From NCBI GenBank assembly GCA_964545715.1, contig CAZJHX010000034.1:1-64000 (forward strand): 64,000 bases of DNA, in the 5' to 3' direction. The notes below the pieces were generated by a model. It ran no database searches and had not been told where the DNA came from. It saw nothing but the letters and a program-made list of their open reading frames with translations. Made by a program: the position numbers and the translations under genes. This stretch comes from CAZJHX01 sp964545715. GTDB lineage: Bacteria > Myxococcota_A > UBA9042 > GCA-2863065. Shown here one piece after another: positions 26,119 through 35,067 of the stretch (its first letter is position 1; each line of letters starts with the position of its first letter).

Positions 26119-27336
26119 TCAGGGCGCGACGGCCGGCGTACAGCTGATCGCCGGGCACAACAGGGTCCACAGCTGGTTGTCGAGCTCGGTCGCGGCCAGC
26201 CCGCCGTCGTAGGCCGCTCCCCCGTGGCGCACCACGACCAGGTCGTGGCTGGGGACGATGTGGATCTTTTTGTCGTCGGCCCCCAACGCGGCAAACGTGT
26301 CGGCCGGCGCGTTGGGAAAGATCGGGCCGGCGTGCGTGTCCTTGTCGTAGGGCAGCAAGTAGTCAGCCGCACCGTTCAGCCAGGTCAGATAGCCGTAGGC
26401 GGGGTTGTATGGGTTGGCCGCGCCCAACATCGCGGCCAGGTAGCTCTTGTCCTCGACCACCGCCTGCCCATCCCAGTCGCCGTTGTTGAGCAGCAGCAGC
26501 CCGAAGCGTGCCATGTCGCGCACAGAGGATTTTGCGCGGTAGATCGTCGGCCAGCTGGTGTCCTGCATGCCGATCTTGTCGAACAGCGCGGCCTTCGAAT
26601 AGCCGGCCAGCCCCTGCTCGGGCGCCCTGGCGTCGATGATGTCGTTGGCCATGCGATAGACCATCGTGTTGTAGAACCACTCGGAGTCCGGCGCTTTGTG
26701 AAACTTGCACCGAATGAACTCGAGCACGATGGACTCGCGCAGCCCGCTGGTCATGGTGATCGCCTGCCGAATCGTGATGTCGCCGGCATATGGATAACTG
26801 GCGCAGGTCGGGTCCGCGTCGCCGACCCATCCCGGCCCCAGATACTCGGCGATCGGGTCGTCCAGGCTGCCGACCAGCCCCTGCTCCAGCTGCAGACCGA
26901 GCAGCACCGCGATCACGGTCTTTGTCGCCGAGAAGATGACGCCCGAAGAGTGCTTGTCCCACCCCTGCCAGTACGTCTCACTGACGATCCGGCCGCGGTG
27001 CAGGATCAAGAAGCCGGTGGAGTTGTGCTCTGCCACGAAGCTCACCACGGCGGCCAACCCATCCGGCTCCCAGCCCAGCTCGGCGGCGTCAACGGTCTCC
27101 CATTCGTCGGTCTCGGGCGGTGGAAAATACATGGCCGTCTCAGCAGGCACGCCGGTGCCCGAGTCCGCGGTCGCGTCGCTGTCGCCCGTCGTCGGTGCGT
27201 CGGTAGTCCCCGACTGGTCGGGCCCCGTGTCGTGCGCGTCCGCGGCGCTCGGTGTGGCGCTGCCCTCGATCCTGTCGGCGCAGCTCGAAGTCCCAAGAAA
27301 AAGGCAGGCGACCAGCAGATACCGCTCGTGGGTCAT
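26119..27336 (-). CDS. Serine hydrolase lipoprotein (class C beta-lactamase/esterase family)
   Basis: 405 residues from the ATG at 27336. Lipobox Cys19 and a Thr/Asp/Gly linker to about 65. The beta-lactamase-like fold has SATK (SxxK nucleophile), FYNT in the position of YxN, and VVRHGG in the position of KTG/HxG. The family includes class C beta-lactamases, D-aminopeptidases and esterases such as EstB; the HGG box favours an esterase or peptidase over a true beta-lactamase. It lies 46 bases after the AAA+ ATPase on the same strand and may be co-transcribed. Its substrate is not evident. Confidence 0.85.
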   Translation of the reverse strand: MTHERYLLVACLFLGTSSCADRIEGSATPSAADAHDTGPDQSGTTDAPTTGDSDATADSGTGVPAETAMYFPPPETDEWETVDAAELGWEPDGLAAVVSFVAEHNSTGFLILHRGRIVSETYWQGWDKHSSGVIFSATKTVIAVLLGLQLEQGLVGSLDDPIAEYLGPGWVGDADPTCASYPYAGDITIRQAITMTSGLRESIVLEFIRCKFHKAPDSEWFYNTMVYRMANDIIDARAPEQGLAGYSKAALFDKIGMQDTSWPTIYRAKSSVRDMARFGLLLLNNGDWDGQAVVEDKSYLAAMLGAANPYNPAYGYLTWLNGAADYLLPYDKDTHAGPIFPNAPADTFAALGADDKKIHIVPSHDLVVVRHGGAAYDGGLAATELDNQLWTLLCPAISCTPAVAP

Positions 27337-27382
27337 CACGGCACAGTACCACGCCTGGCCCCGCTGGGACCGACCCTGCGAG

Positions 27383-29572
27383 TCAGTCTAGATCGACGGA
27401 CCGCCAGAGGTCTCCGTGCGGACTGCCCTGGACCAGCTTTCCCTGCTGCTTGAGGGCTATCCGCGCCGCCATCTGCAGCAAACTGGTGTCCACAGGGCGG
27501 TCCGCCGCCGCCGCAACAAACGCGGCCTCCAACACCGCGTTTCGAATGTGGCCGCCCGACAGGTCGAACTCCCTGGCAAGCCTGGGATAGTCGATGGCGC
27601 CGCGCGGCAGCTGCTCGAAGGCCAGCATTGTGCGCCAAAGCCGCTCGCGCTGCTCGACGTCTGGACTGTCAAAGGTCACACGCATGCTGAGGCGCCGAAT
27701 GAACGCGTCGTCGATGGACGCGGCAAAGTTAGTCGTGAGGATGGCCACGCCGCTGAACGTCTCGATGCGCTGCAGCAGGTAATTCACCTCGAGATTGGCG
27801 TAGCGATCGTTGGAGCTCTGTACGGTCGTACGACTGGCGAAGAGACTGTCGGCTTCATCAAACAACAGGACGGCTTGAGCACGCTCGGCTTCCGAGAAGA
27901 TGCGCGCCAGGTTCTTTTCGGTTTCGCCCACATACCGGTTGACCACTTTTGAGAGGTCGATCCGGAAGAGATCCAACCCCAGCTTGTCCGCCACGACGCT
28001 GGCTGCCATCGTCTTGCCGGTGCCCGGAGGGCCGTCGAAGAGGGCGGAGATCCCCAGCTGATCACCGAATCGTCGTCCCAGCCCCCAGTCCTGCAACACC
28101 TGGGCGCGATGCCGGTAGCGGCTGACGAGCTCACGCAGCTGAAAGTCGATCTCATCCGAGACCACGAGATCGTCCCACTGGTAGGTCGCAGTGACCAGGT
28201 CCGCGGTCTCGCCGAGCCGGTGAATTGTGTGGGTCTTGATGGTGTCCCTGAGCAGCTTCTCCGTGATGTGATCGTCCCCCTCGGACCGAGCCGCGTCGTG
28301 GGCGGCGGCGGCCACAGCGCGCTCGATCTGACCCGGAGTCAACGAGAACGCAGCGGCCAACGTCTCGGAATCGACTCCGGGCTCCCGCAGGCGCGCAGGA
28401 AGCAACCTGTCCCATAGAGCTCGAGCCGAGGCTCGGTCCGGCAGCGAGATGTCGACGACCTCGAGCGGCCGACGAAGCAGCGGCAGGTCGCCGGCCCGAT
28501 CCTCGATCATCAACACGAGCGCGCCCGGATGGTCGGCAAATACCCGGTCCAGAGTACGGGCCGCAGCGGTCCTCGCCGAAGCCGGGGTGGCACCTGCGCC
28601 ATTCTCCGGCGGCGATCCCGCGGATGAGGTGATCGTCTCCCAACCGGCCAGAGCGATCACCGCATCTTGGAGCCGCGCTTCGCTGGCCACCCGGACCAGG
28701 CCGGCGGCAAGGTCGCGGAATCGCTGCATCAGCGCCTCGAGGTCCACGCGCATCAGGGGACGGTTCAGCTGCGCGGCGACAGCTGATGACCAGCTGGTCC
28801 GCCCGCAACCTTCGGGACCGCGAAACACAAAGACCGGCAGCTCCCAGGGCTGCGCAGCATGCGACGCCGCCAACGCGGTAGCCTGCTCATACAGCGGCCG
28901 ATCCCCCTCGGGCAACAGCAGTCTGCGAGGGCCGCTGGTGACCAGTTGGCAGATCCCGTCCAGGGTTGGGTCGGTGCTCATGAATCCCAGTGCTGCCCGC
29001 ACGATCCGATCGCTGGCTACCACGGCGCGGTGTACCGTCGGCACGTCGGGACGGTTGTCGGCCACGACCACCAGACCGCTGGCCAGTAGAGGCCGCCGGC
29101 TGTCCAGGACACGGCGCAGCGAGGGGGTGCGTTGGGCGGCTGGCACACATTCATACAGGAGCGCCAGCGTGGCGTATTGGCGCTCGAAGTGGTTTTGGAT
29201 CCAGGCGTAGAGGCGCGGCAGGCCGGGGTCCAACTCAGCCGCCACCGCCAGCAGCAGCAGCAGGTACTCCGCATCGTCCAGGTCAAAAGCGGCACGGATG
29301 CGGCACAACGGCGGCTGGCCCTCGGCGCGGTCCTCAGCGGCCTCGCGGTCCGCCACCGCAGCACGCAGCCGCTCCTCCAGCTCGGCCGGCGCGAAGGTGG
29401 GGGGCGTCTCGGCAGTGAGGCGCACCGCAGCCTCCTCGTCCGTGATCACTGTGCCCGGCAGGCGTTCGTCCGGCGACGGTGCGAGCCCCACGGCCTGCAG
29501 TGACGCCGCACGCTGGGCAAGCAGCGAACGCAGCCAGCGCAGCTCCGCGTCCAAGTGACTCATGTTGGGCAT
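27383..29572 (-). CDS. AAA+ ATPase of the kind associated with eCIS loci
   Basis: About 729 residues from the ATG at 29572; an ATG at 29563 is equally possible, and neither has a ribosome site. The N-terminal half is helical and contains a degenerate P-loop-like segment (FRGPEGCGRTSW). The C-terminal AAA+ module has Walker A FDGPPGTGKT, Walker B VLLFDEADSLF and a sensor-1 region LTTNF, with an Arg-rich RRLSMRV segment. The two-part layout is like the ATPase found in extracellular contractile injection system clusters (Afp15 type). It is divergent from a DUF4157 protein, a family that is also eCIS-linked. No sheath, tube or baseplate genes are in the window. Confidence 0.8.
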   Translation of the reverse strand: MPNMSHLDAELRWLRSLLAQRAASLQAVGLAPSPDERLPGTVITDEEAAVRLTAETPPTFAPAELEERLRAAVADREAAEDRAEGQPPLCRIRAAFDLDDAEYLLLLLAVAAELDPGLPRLYAWIQNHFERQYATLALLYECVPAAQRTPSLRRVLDSRRPLLASGLVVVADNRPDVPTVHRAVVASDRIVRAALGFMSTDPTLDGICQLVTSGPRRLLLPEGDRPLYEQATALAASHAAQPWELPVFVFRGPEGCGRTSWSSAVAAQLNRPLMRVDLEALMQRFRDLAAGLVRVASEARLQDAVIALAGWETITSSAGSPPENGAGATPASARTAAARTLDRVFADHPGALVLMIEDRAGDLPLLRRPLEVVDISLPDRASARALWDRLLPARLREPGVDSETLAAAFSLTPGQIERAVAAAAHDAARSEGDDHITEKLLRDTIKTHTIHRLGETADLVTATYQWDDLVVSDEIDFQLRELVSRYRHRAQVLQDWGLGRRFGDQLGISALFDGPPGTGKTMAASVVADKLGLDLFRIDLSKVVNRYVGETEKNLARIFSEAERAQAVLLFDEADSLFASRTTVQSSNDRYANLEVNYLLQRIETFSGVAILTTNFAASIDDAFIRRLSMRVTFDSPDVEQRERLWRTMLAFEQLPRGAIDYPRLAREFDLSGGHIRNAVLEAAFVAAAADRPVDTSLLQMAARIALKQQGKLVQGSPHGDLWRSVDLD

Positions 29573-29593
29573 CGCGTGGCCGAGAATAACCAA

Positions 29594-29622
29594 TTGCCAA
29601 CCTCAACGTCGAACTCTATATT
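29594..29622 (+). promoter_or_regulatory. sigma70-type promoter of the DUF4157 gene
   Basis: TTGCCA and TATATT with 17 bases between them. The predicted start at about 29628-29629 is at or next to the ATG at 29630, so the mRNA would be leaderless, in agreement with the absence of a ribosome site. Confidence 0.5.
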
Positions 29623-29629
29623 ACACACC

Positions 29630-31246
29630 ATGAGCTTCGACCAGGATCGCAACCGGGCCACCACTCGCGGGGCCGGTGAGCATCAGGATCGCGCGGTTGA
29701 TCAATCAGCAGCGACTGACCGCGCCGTAATGCTAAAAGCGCAGGACTCGGCGGGCAACCGGAACACCGCCGACATGCTGGGCACCGCGGAGTCCGGCGTG
29801 CGCGGCGGGGGCGCGCGCCTGCCGCACCTGGACGCAATACAGGCCTCGTTTGGCAGCCACGACGTGTCCGGCGTGCGGGCGTTTGTCGGCGGAGCCGCAA
29901 CGCGCGCGAACGAGTCGATGGGATCGCTGGGCTACTCCGTCGGAGATGCCGTCGCCTTCAAAGGCACGCCTGACCTGGCCACGGCGTCCCACGAGGCCGC
30001 ACACGCCGTCCAGCAACGCGGCGATGTACAGTTGAAGGGTGGGGTGGGCCAGGTCGGGGATGTCTACGAACAGCACGCCGACGCGGTAGCGGCCAAGGTC
30101 GTGGCGGGAGAGTCGGCACAGGCGCTGCTCGACCAGGTCGCGCCATCGACGTCGTCCGCCGTCGTCGGGCGTGCCGTGCAACACAAGAAGGACCCAGAAC
30201 AGGACCAGGAGGCCGGCGGTGGGGGCGGAGGACTCGGGGCGGCGGTCTTCGAGAGTACGGTCCAAAACCTGGCGGAGGACATCATCAAGGAGGGCTTCCC
30301 ACCCGCCAAGTGGGCCATCCTGGCGGGTAAGCTCGGCATGGCCTTCGCCGACGGCGTTGGAGCCGCCATGTGGGATGCCCGGGCTCGGCTGCTGTCGAAA
30401 TATGCGCGCGTAAGCCAGCTTTCAGACGAGGAGCTGGGCGAGATCAACCAGGCGACCGGACGGGCCAACCTGCAGGACATCCGAGAGTGGCAGAAGGACG
30501 CTGTGGACGAGCTGCCGGGGATACTGCGCGAAGGCTTGAGCGAGGCCGTCGAGAAGGGCGTTGAGCTGGCGCTCGAGGAAGCCGTCGGCGTCGCCGTCTC
30601 GGGCCCCTTGAACGCGTTTGGCGACAAACTCGGAGACATGGTTGGGGATCTCTGTACCGGCGACTATGTGGACTTCGTGGACTTCATGGGACAAGCCGGT
30701 GAAGACGTGGTCCAGAGGACTGTCCGGGAAGTGACCGAGGCGGTCGGTGGCGCATTTTCGACGGCAGCGGCCACCGAGATGTACGGGCAGGGAATGACCG
30801 AGCTGGAAACGCGCGCCGCGCTCGAAACCGACGCCGGGTACACGCCGGACGACGCGGACGCACTTGCCGCCACCCACGCCGCCACCAGCATGCCCCTGGA
30901 GATCCTGGGCTACGACGTCAACCAGAAGATAGAAATCCTTCGCGATCGGATGGACGAGGGCTGGCACGAGGACTTCGGGGAGTACCGCGAAGCGTACAGC
31001 AAGCTGTCCGGCCACCTGGGCGCCATAAACGCCATGGGGACCGCCCACCGAGTGGTCTCGGACAAGGACGAAGAGCACGCCGCCTATATCGCCAAGTACG
31101 CGTACGACGCATGGACCGCGCTAAACCGCGTCCAAAAGTTCTTTATGCCCCGGAACACGGCCATCAGCTTTGAGCCCGACGTGGAGCGGCTGCGGAAAGC
31201 GGTGACAGACTGGCGCCGCGTGGCCGGCGACAAAGCCGTCGACTGA
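29630..31246 (+). CDS. DUF4157 (eCIS-core) metallopeptidase-like protein
   Basis: 538 residues. The N-terminal 50 residues are charged and disordered. The eCIS-core domain (about 60-165) has HEAAH at 121-125, followed by DVYEQHAD near 145-151, where most relatives read ExEAD; His149 stands in for the usual Glu ligand. DUF4157 domains are common at the N-terminus of toxins delivered by contractile injection systems. The remaining 350 residues are Ala/Glu-rich and helical, with a Gly run at about 200-210, and match no toxin I recognise. It is divergent from an eCIS-type AAA+ ATPase. It could be an orphan effector loaded by a distant machine. Confidence 0.85.
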   Translation: MSFDQDRNRATTRGAGEHQDRAVDQSAATDRAVMLKAQDSAGNRNTADMLGTAESGVRGGGARLPHLDAIQASFGSHDVSGVRAFVGGAATRANESMGSLGYSVGDAVAFKGTPDLATASHEAAHAVQQRGDVQLKGGVGQVGDVYEQHADAVAAKVVAGESAQALLDQVAPSTSSAVVGRAVQHKKDPEQDQEAGGGGGGLGAAVFESTVQNLAEDIIKEGFPPAKWAILAGKLGMAFADGVGAAMWDARARLLSKYARVSQLSDEELGEINQATGRANLQDIREWQKDAVDELPGILREGLSEAVEKGVELALEEAVGVAVSGPLNAFGDKLGDMVGDLCTGDYVDFVDFMGQAGEDVVQRTVREVTEAVGGAFSTAAATEMYGQGMTELETRAALETDAGYTPDDADALAATHAATSMPLEILGYDVNQKIEILRDRMDEGWHEDFGEYREAYSKLSGHLGAINAMGTAHRVVSDKDEEHAAYIAKYAYDAWTALNRVQKFFMPRNTAISFEPDVERLRKAVTDWRRVAGDKAVD

Positions 31247-31340
31247 TCTGTGGAGCGCTGGTGGTGGACGAGATCGGTGAGCTCTCGCCGCCGCCGCGGT
31301 CCAAGCTCCTTCGGTGACCACCGGGCGTCAATTCATTCCA

Positions 31341-31361
31341 CTCAGTCATGAATAGACTGAG
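31341..31361. other. Seven-base inverted repeat in an AT-rich leader
   Basis: CTCAGTC and GACTGAG flank a seven-base loop, in the only markedly AT-rich patch of this region, between the DUF4157 gene and the LVIVD lipoprotein. It has no T tract on the + strand, so it is more likely part of a promoter or operator than a terminator. Confidence 0.3.
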
Positions 31362-31430
31362 AATAATTCACTTTCAATGTAATCAGGCGTGATGAATCAT
31401 AGACCCGGGACCATCGGGGGAAACCGCTTC

Positions 31431-33575
31431 ATGCATTTCGGACGTCTATGCTGCGCGCTCTTGCTCACCAGCCATCTCTTTACCGGCTGTCAGGACACGC
31501 CTGCCGACGGCACGCTCGGGCCTGTGGTGTTACCCGACGATGAACCCGCGGCGCCCGGCGATACCGTGGTCCTGGTCGGCGTTGATCCCCTCGTCGTCGG
31601 TCAAGCCGTTGCGTCGGCAGAGCCCGAGAGCGAGGAGCCCGCGCCGCCCGAGCTCGAGCCGATCGAGCCGGCGGTCGATCTGTGCCTGACCAGCGCGGAT
31701 AACGATCCGATCGGGTGGGTCCGCTTCAACATGGACTATCACAGCACCGCGGGGCGCCTGGAGATCGTCGGGGACCGCGCGTACGTGGCGGACTCGTATG
31801 GCGCGAGCACGGCCTGGTGGCTGCACGTGCTGGACCTCAGCGAGCCCGGAGAGCCGGCGCTGCAAACCACCTTTCAGGCGGGGGACAAGTGGGACGGGTC
31901 CGGTGCGGGCTATGACCTGCTGGTGGACGGCAACGTCGCCTACGTCGGTACCACGGCCGGCTTGACCGTCTTGGACATCTCCGACTCGGACGTGCCGGAG
32001 GTGATCGCGACTGAGGAGGGCACGCCGCTGAACCGCCTGGCGCGCTTCTCGAACTATCTGGTGGGCGACGGCTGGGCCGGCCTGGTGATCTTCGACGTGA
32101 CGACGCCTTCAACGCCCGTCGTAGTCGGCAAATACGACATCGCGGGCGGCGGCCTGGTCATGGAGGGCAGTCGAGCCTACCTGGTGACCCCCGATGAGAT
32201 CGTGCACATCCTGGACCTCAGCGCGGTCGGGGCGCCGACGCTGCTCGGGTGGTACGAAGGCGCTCAGTGGATGCTGGGGTCCATCGCCGTCCACAAGGAC
32301 ACGCTCTATGTGGTCGAGGCCGTCAAGCCGGACTCCGAGCCCGGTCCGCCGGCGGCCTTTCTGCGCGCCATCGATGTCAGCGACCCAAGCGCGCCCAAAG
32401 AGCTCGACTCGGCGCCGCTGCCTTACCACTGGACACACTCTTTGTGGGTGGCCGACGAGACCCTGTACGTCAACACGGACGACGGGCTGCATCGGTTCGA
32501 CATCACCGAGGCCTCGACGCTCTTGAGCCTGGGGCCGGCGCTGGTCGGCTGCGACGGCCGCGTAACCAGCACGCAGAGCCACCTTCAGCTCGCGTGCGGC
32601 GGGCAGGTTCGCATGGCTGAGCTGCCGCTTGAGCCGCCGTGGGGGACGCTGCCGGTCGGCATCTGGACCGGGACCTACGATCTGGCTGTGTGGGGCGACC
32701 ACGCCTACATCGCGACAGGTCAGGGCGTCGAGGTCGTCGACGTGTCCAAGCCCGAGGTGCCCGCGCAGACCGCGCTGTTCACGGGCTTCAACGGCTTTAC
32801 GACCAGCGTGCTGGTGCACGACGACTACCTCGTCGTCGGCGAGCACCCCAAGATCCGTGTCCGATCGCTGGCCGCAGATCCCGCGTCGCCCCCCATCGTG
32901 GCGACCGTCGACGCCACCGCCGGGCCAAGCTCGTACCTGGAGACCGCGCGGGATGCGCTGCTCTTCACCACAGCCCAGAAAGAGCTGGGCATCGTAGACT
33001 TCACCGACCCGACCAACCCCGGCCCGGTCGCCTGGGTGCCCCTGCCGCAGGAGGGCAGCGGCTCCAACGACACCATCGCGCGCGCCCTGGCGACCGAAAA
33101 CACGCTGGCGTATGTGGGCTCGGTCACCGGCGACATCACGATCATCGACGTCTCCAACGCCGCCGACCCAGCGATTGCGGAGATCGTCCCGGCGGCCTCC
33201 GACGGCCGGATCCTGGACATCAAGCTCACAGACGACCGCATGTATGTGAGATCCCTGTCCGCGCTGGACATCTACGACCGCACCACACCGGACGCCCCCG
33301 TCTTCCTGGGGGCGTACACCGAGCTCGGGCCCGGAGCCACGCCCGACCTGGGCTGGAAGAAAGACCGCTTCGCCGTCAAAGGCGACCTGGTCTTCGTGAC
33401 GGATCGCTCGGCGGACAGCAACCTCAAGGTTCTGGACGTCTCCAACCCGGCGCTGATCACCACGGTCTTCACAGACGCCTTTCCCAACGGCCCGCGCACG
33501 GCCACCATCGCCGGGGAGTGGATCTACATCACCACCGGCGAGCAGCTGACGATCCGCAAGCTGTGTGACCTGTAA
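31431..33575 (+). CDS. LVIVD-repeat beta-propeller lipoprotein
   Basis: 714 residues from the ATG at 31431, supported by GGGGGA nine bases upstream; a GTG at 31389 would precede the signal peptide by 14 residues. Lipobox TGC near residue 20, then a Pro/Glu-rich linker. About ten LVIVD repeats follow (for example LTVLDISDSDVP, LVIFDVTTPSTP, VEVVDVSKPEVP, ITIIDVSNAADP), which build a beta-propeller on bacterial cell surfaces. A binding or structural role is likely. Transcribed alone from an AT-rich leader. Confidence 0.85.
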   Translation: MHFGRLCCALLLTSHLFTGCQDTPADGTLGPVVLPDDEPAAPGDTVVLVGVDPLVVGQAVASAEPESEEPAPPELEPIEPAVDLCLTSADNDPIGWVRFNMDYHSTAGRLEIVGDRAYVADSYGASTAWWLHVLDLSEPGEPALQTTFQAGDKWDGSGAGYDLLVDGNVAYVGTTAGLTVLDISDSDVPEVIATEEGTPLNRLARFSNYLVGDGWAGLVIFDVTTPSTPVVVGKYDIAGGGLVMEGSRAYLVTPDEIVHILDLSAVGAPTLLGWYEGAQWMLGSIAVHKDTLYVVEAVKPDSEPGPPAAFLRAIDVSDPSAPKELDSAPLPYHWTHSLWVADETLYVNTDDGLHRFDITEASTLLSLGPALVGCDGRVTSTQSHLQLACGGQVRMAELPLEPPWGTLPVGIWTGTYDLAVWGDHAYIATGQGVEVVDVSKPEVPAQTALFTGFNGFTTSVLVHDDYLVVGEHPKIRVRSLAADPASPPIVATVDATAGPSSYLETARDALLFTTAQKELGIVDFTDPTNPGPVAWVPLPQEGSGSNDTIARALATENTLAYVGSVTGDITIIDVSNAADPAIAEIVPAASDGRILDIKLTDDRMYVRSLSALDIYDRTTPDAPVFLGAYTELGPGATPDLGWKKDRFAVKGDLVFVTDRSADSNLKVLDVSNPALITTVFTDAFPNGPRTATIAGEWIYITTGEQLTIRKLCDL

Positions 33576-33643
33576 CAGGCTGCCGACATCGCCGCTTTGA
33601 CCGCCAGTCAGGCGATCGGTTAGCGTCGTGTCGGAGGTAATCC

Positions 33644-33949
33644 ATGAAGCACGTCTTGTTCTTTGTTTGCGCCCTGGGGCTGGTGAGCCTGGCGCTGGTC
33701 ACAACGAGCACGTCCGAGGTCGAGGCGCATCCGGGCGCTGACGCCGCACAGATCGTCGCGGAAGCGGGCCCGGACGTCACGGCCCATCCCGGGCCCAACG
33801 TGCGGCGGACCAAGGCGGCGTGCAAGGGGCTCAAGAAGCCCGGCAAGCACGCGGCGTGCCTGGTCTGTGTCAAGCGCCCCAAGCCCCACCACTTTCACCC
33901 GCTGAAGGCGCCCGGTAAGCGGTGTCGGCCCAACAACGGCAAGCCCTGA
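33644..33949 (+). CDS. Small secreted basic His/Cys protein
   Basis: 101 residues with a signal peptide (about 1-28) and a mature part rich in Lys, Pro, His and four Cys (AACKGLKKPGK, ACLVCVK, PHHFHP). A GGAGGTAA ribosome site five bases before the ATG and TTGACC at 33597 support real expression. Histidine and cysteine clusters suggest metal binding, but I do not recognise a family. Its 3' end overlaps the start region of the M28 peptidase gene by up to 28 bases. Confidence 0.65.
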   Translation: MKHVLFFVCALGLVSLALVTTSTSEVEAHPGADAAQIVAEAGPDVTAHPGPNVRRTKAACKGLKKPGKHAACLVCVKRPKPHHFHPLKAPGKRCRPNNGKP

Positions 33950-35067
33950 GGTTGACGCCTGCCTCGCGGTCCTGGCCCATCTGGCTGGTGGCCGCGGCTT
34001 CGGTAGCGTTATGCGACTGCACCGGCGGCGGTAGAGGTCAGCGCGCCACCGACGCGGCGGCGGACAGCAGCCTGGATGTGGCCCCGCCCCCCACCGGCAC
34101 GTGCGGTGGAGCGGACGCGACCGCCCTGGCCTCCTGCGTCAGCATGGAAAACTACATCGCGGATCTGACCGTGATCGCCGCGCCCAGGCCGCCCGGCTCG
34201 GCTCACTGGCAGGTGGTGCAGGATCTCTGCGCCGACCGCTTCGCGTCGCTGGGCTTCACGGTAGAGCGCCACGACTACGGCACCGGCACCAACGTGATCG
34301 GGGTGCTGGCCGGCACCGACTTGCCCGAGGAGCAGGTGGTGGTCTCCGCGCACTACGACTCCGTCCAAAACTGCGCAGGCGCCGACGACAACGGCACGGG
34401 CGTCGCCGGCGTGCTGGAGGCCGCCCGCGTGCTGGCGTCTACCAGCCACAAGCGCACGCTGATCGTCGCCTGCTGGGACGAGGAGGAGGCCGGGCTGATC
34501 GGGTCTCGCGCGTACGCCGATCGGGCGGCCGCGGACGGGCAGCAGATCGTGATGGCCTACGTCTTTGAGATGATCGGCTTCGCCACCGACCAACCGAACA
34601 CCCAGGCCTTCCCCGCAGGGTTCGACCTGCTGTTTGCCGACCTCGCCGCCCAGGTCGAGGCCAACGAGAACCGGGGCGACTTCGTGGCGCTTGTGATTGG
34701 CGATGACGCCAAAGAGCCCGCCGAGCACTTTCTGACGCACGCGGCTGCGGCCGAGCTGCCGACGGTGCACGTGGAGCTGAGCGCCATTCAGCGCACGGAC
34801 CCGCTGTTCGGCCAGCTCAACGCCCGCTCCGACCACAGCGGCTTTTGGAGTCACGGCTATCCCGCGACCATGATCACCGACACCAGCGAGTTCAGAAACC
34901 CGCACTATCACTGCGTGGACGGCGCCGCGATTCTGGACGTGGTCGAAGACGCCTGGCCGGTCAAGGACGACGCGATCGACACCCTGGATCACGCGTTTGC
35001 GACGTCGATCGTGCAGGCCGCCGTCGGGTCCGCGGCCGCGACACTGGACGCCCCCATTGCCCCCTGA
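33922..35067 (+). CDS. M28-family zinc aminopeptidase lipoprotein
   Basis: 381 residues if the GTG at 33922 is used; a TTG at 33952 is an alternative. Signal segment with Cys near 31-33. M28 motifs are all visible: SAHYDSV (His, Asp), GADDNGTGVAG (Asp), CWDEEEAGLIGS (catalytic Glu-Glu), FEMIG and NPHYHCVDG (final His). The family removes N-terminal amino acids and needs two zinc ions. It lies in a run of same-strand genes, overlapping the small basic protein upstream and the giant kinase downstream. Substrates are unknown. Confidence 0.85.
   Translation: MSAQQRQALRLTPASRSWPIWLVAAASVALCDCTGGGRGQRATDAAADSSLDVAPPPTGTCGGADATALASCVSMENYIADLTVIAAPRPPGSAHWQVVQDLCADRFASLGFTVERHDYGTGTNVIGVLAGTDLPEEQVVVSAHYDSVQNCAGADDNGTGVAGVLEAARVLASTSHKRTLIVACWDEEEAGLIGSRAYADRAAADGQQIVMAYVFEMIGFATDQPNTQAFPAGFDLLFADLAAQVEANENRGDFVALVIGDDAKEPAEHFLTHAAAAELPTVHVELSAIQRTDPLFGQLNARSDHSGFWSHGYPATMITDTSEFRNPHYHCVDGAAILDVVEDAWPVKDDAIDTLDHAFATSIVQAAVGSAAATLDAPIAP

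Noticed and set aside
27383..31246. Complete contractile injection system
   Set aside because: Only the ATPase and a DUF4157 protein are present; no tube, sheath, spike or baseplate gene can be found in the window.
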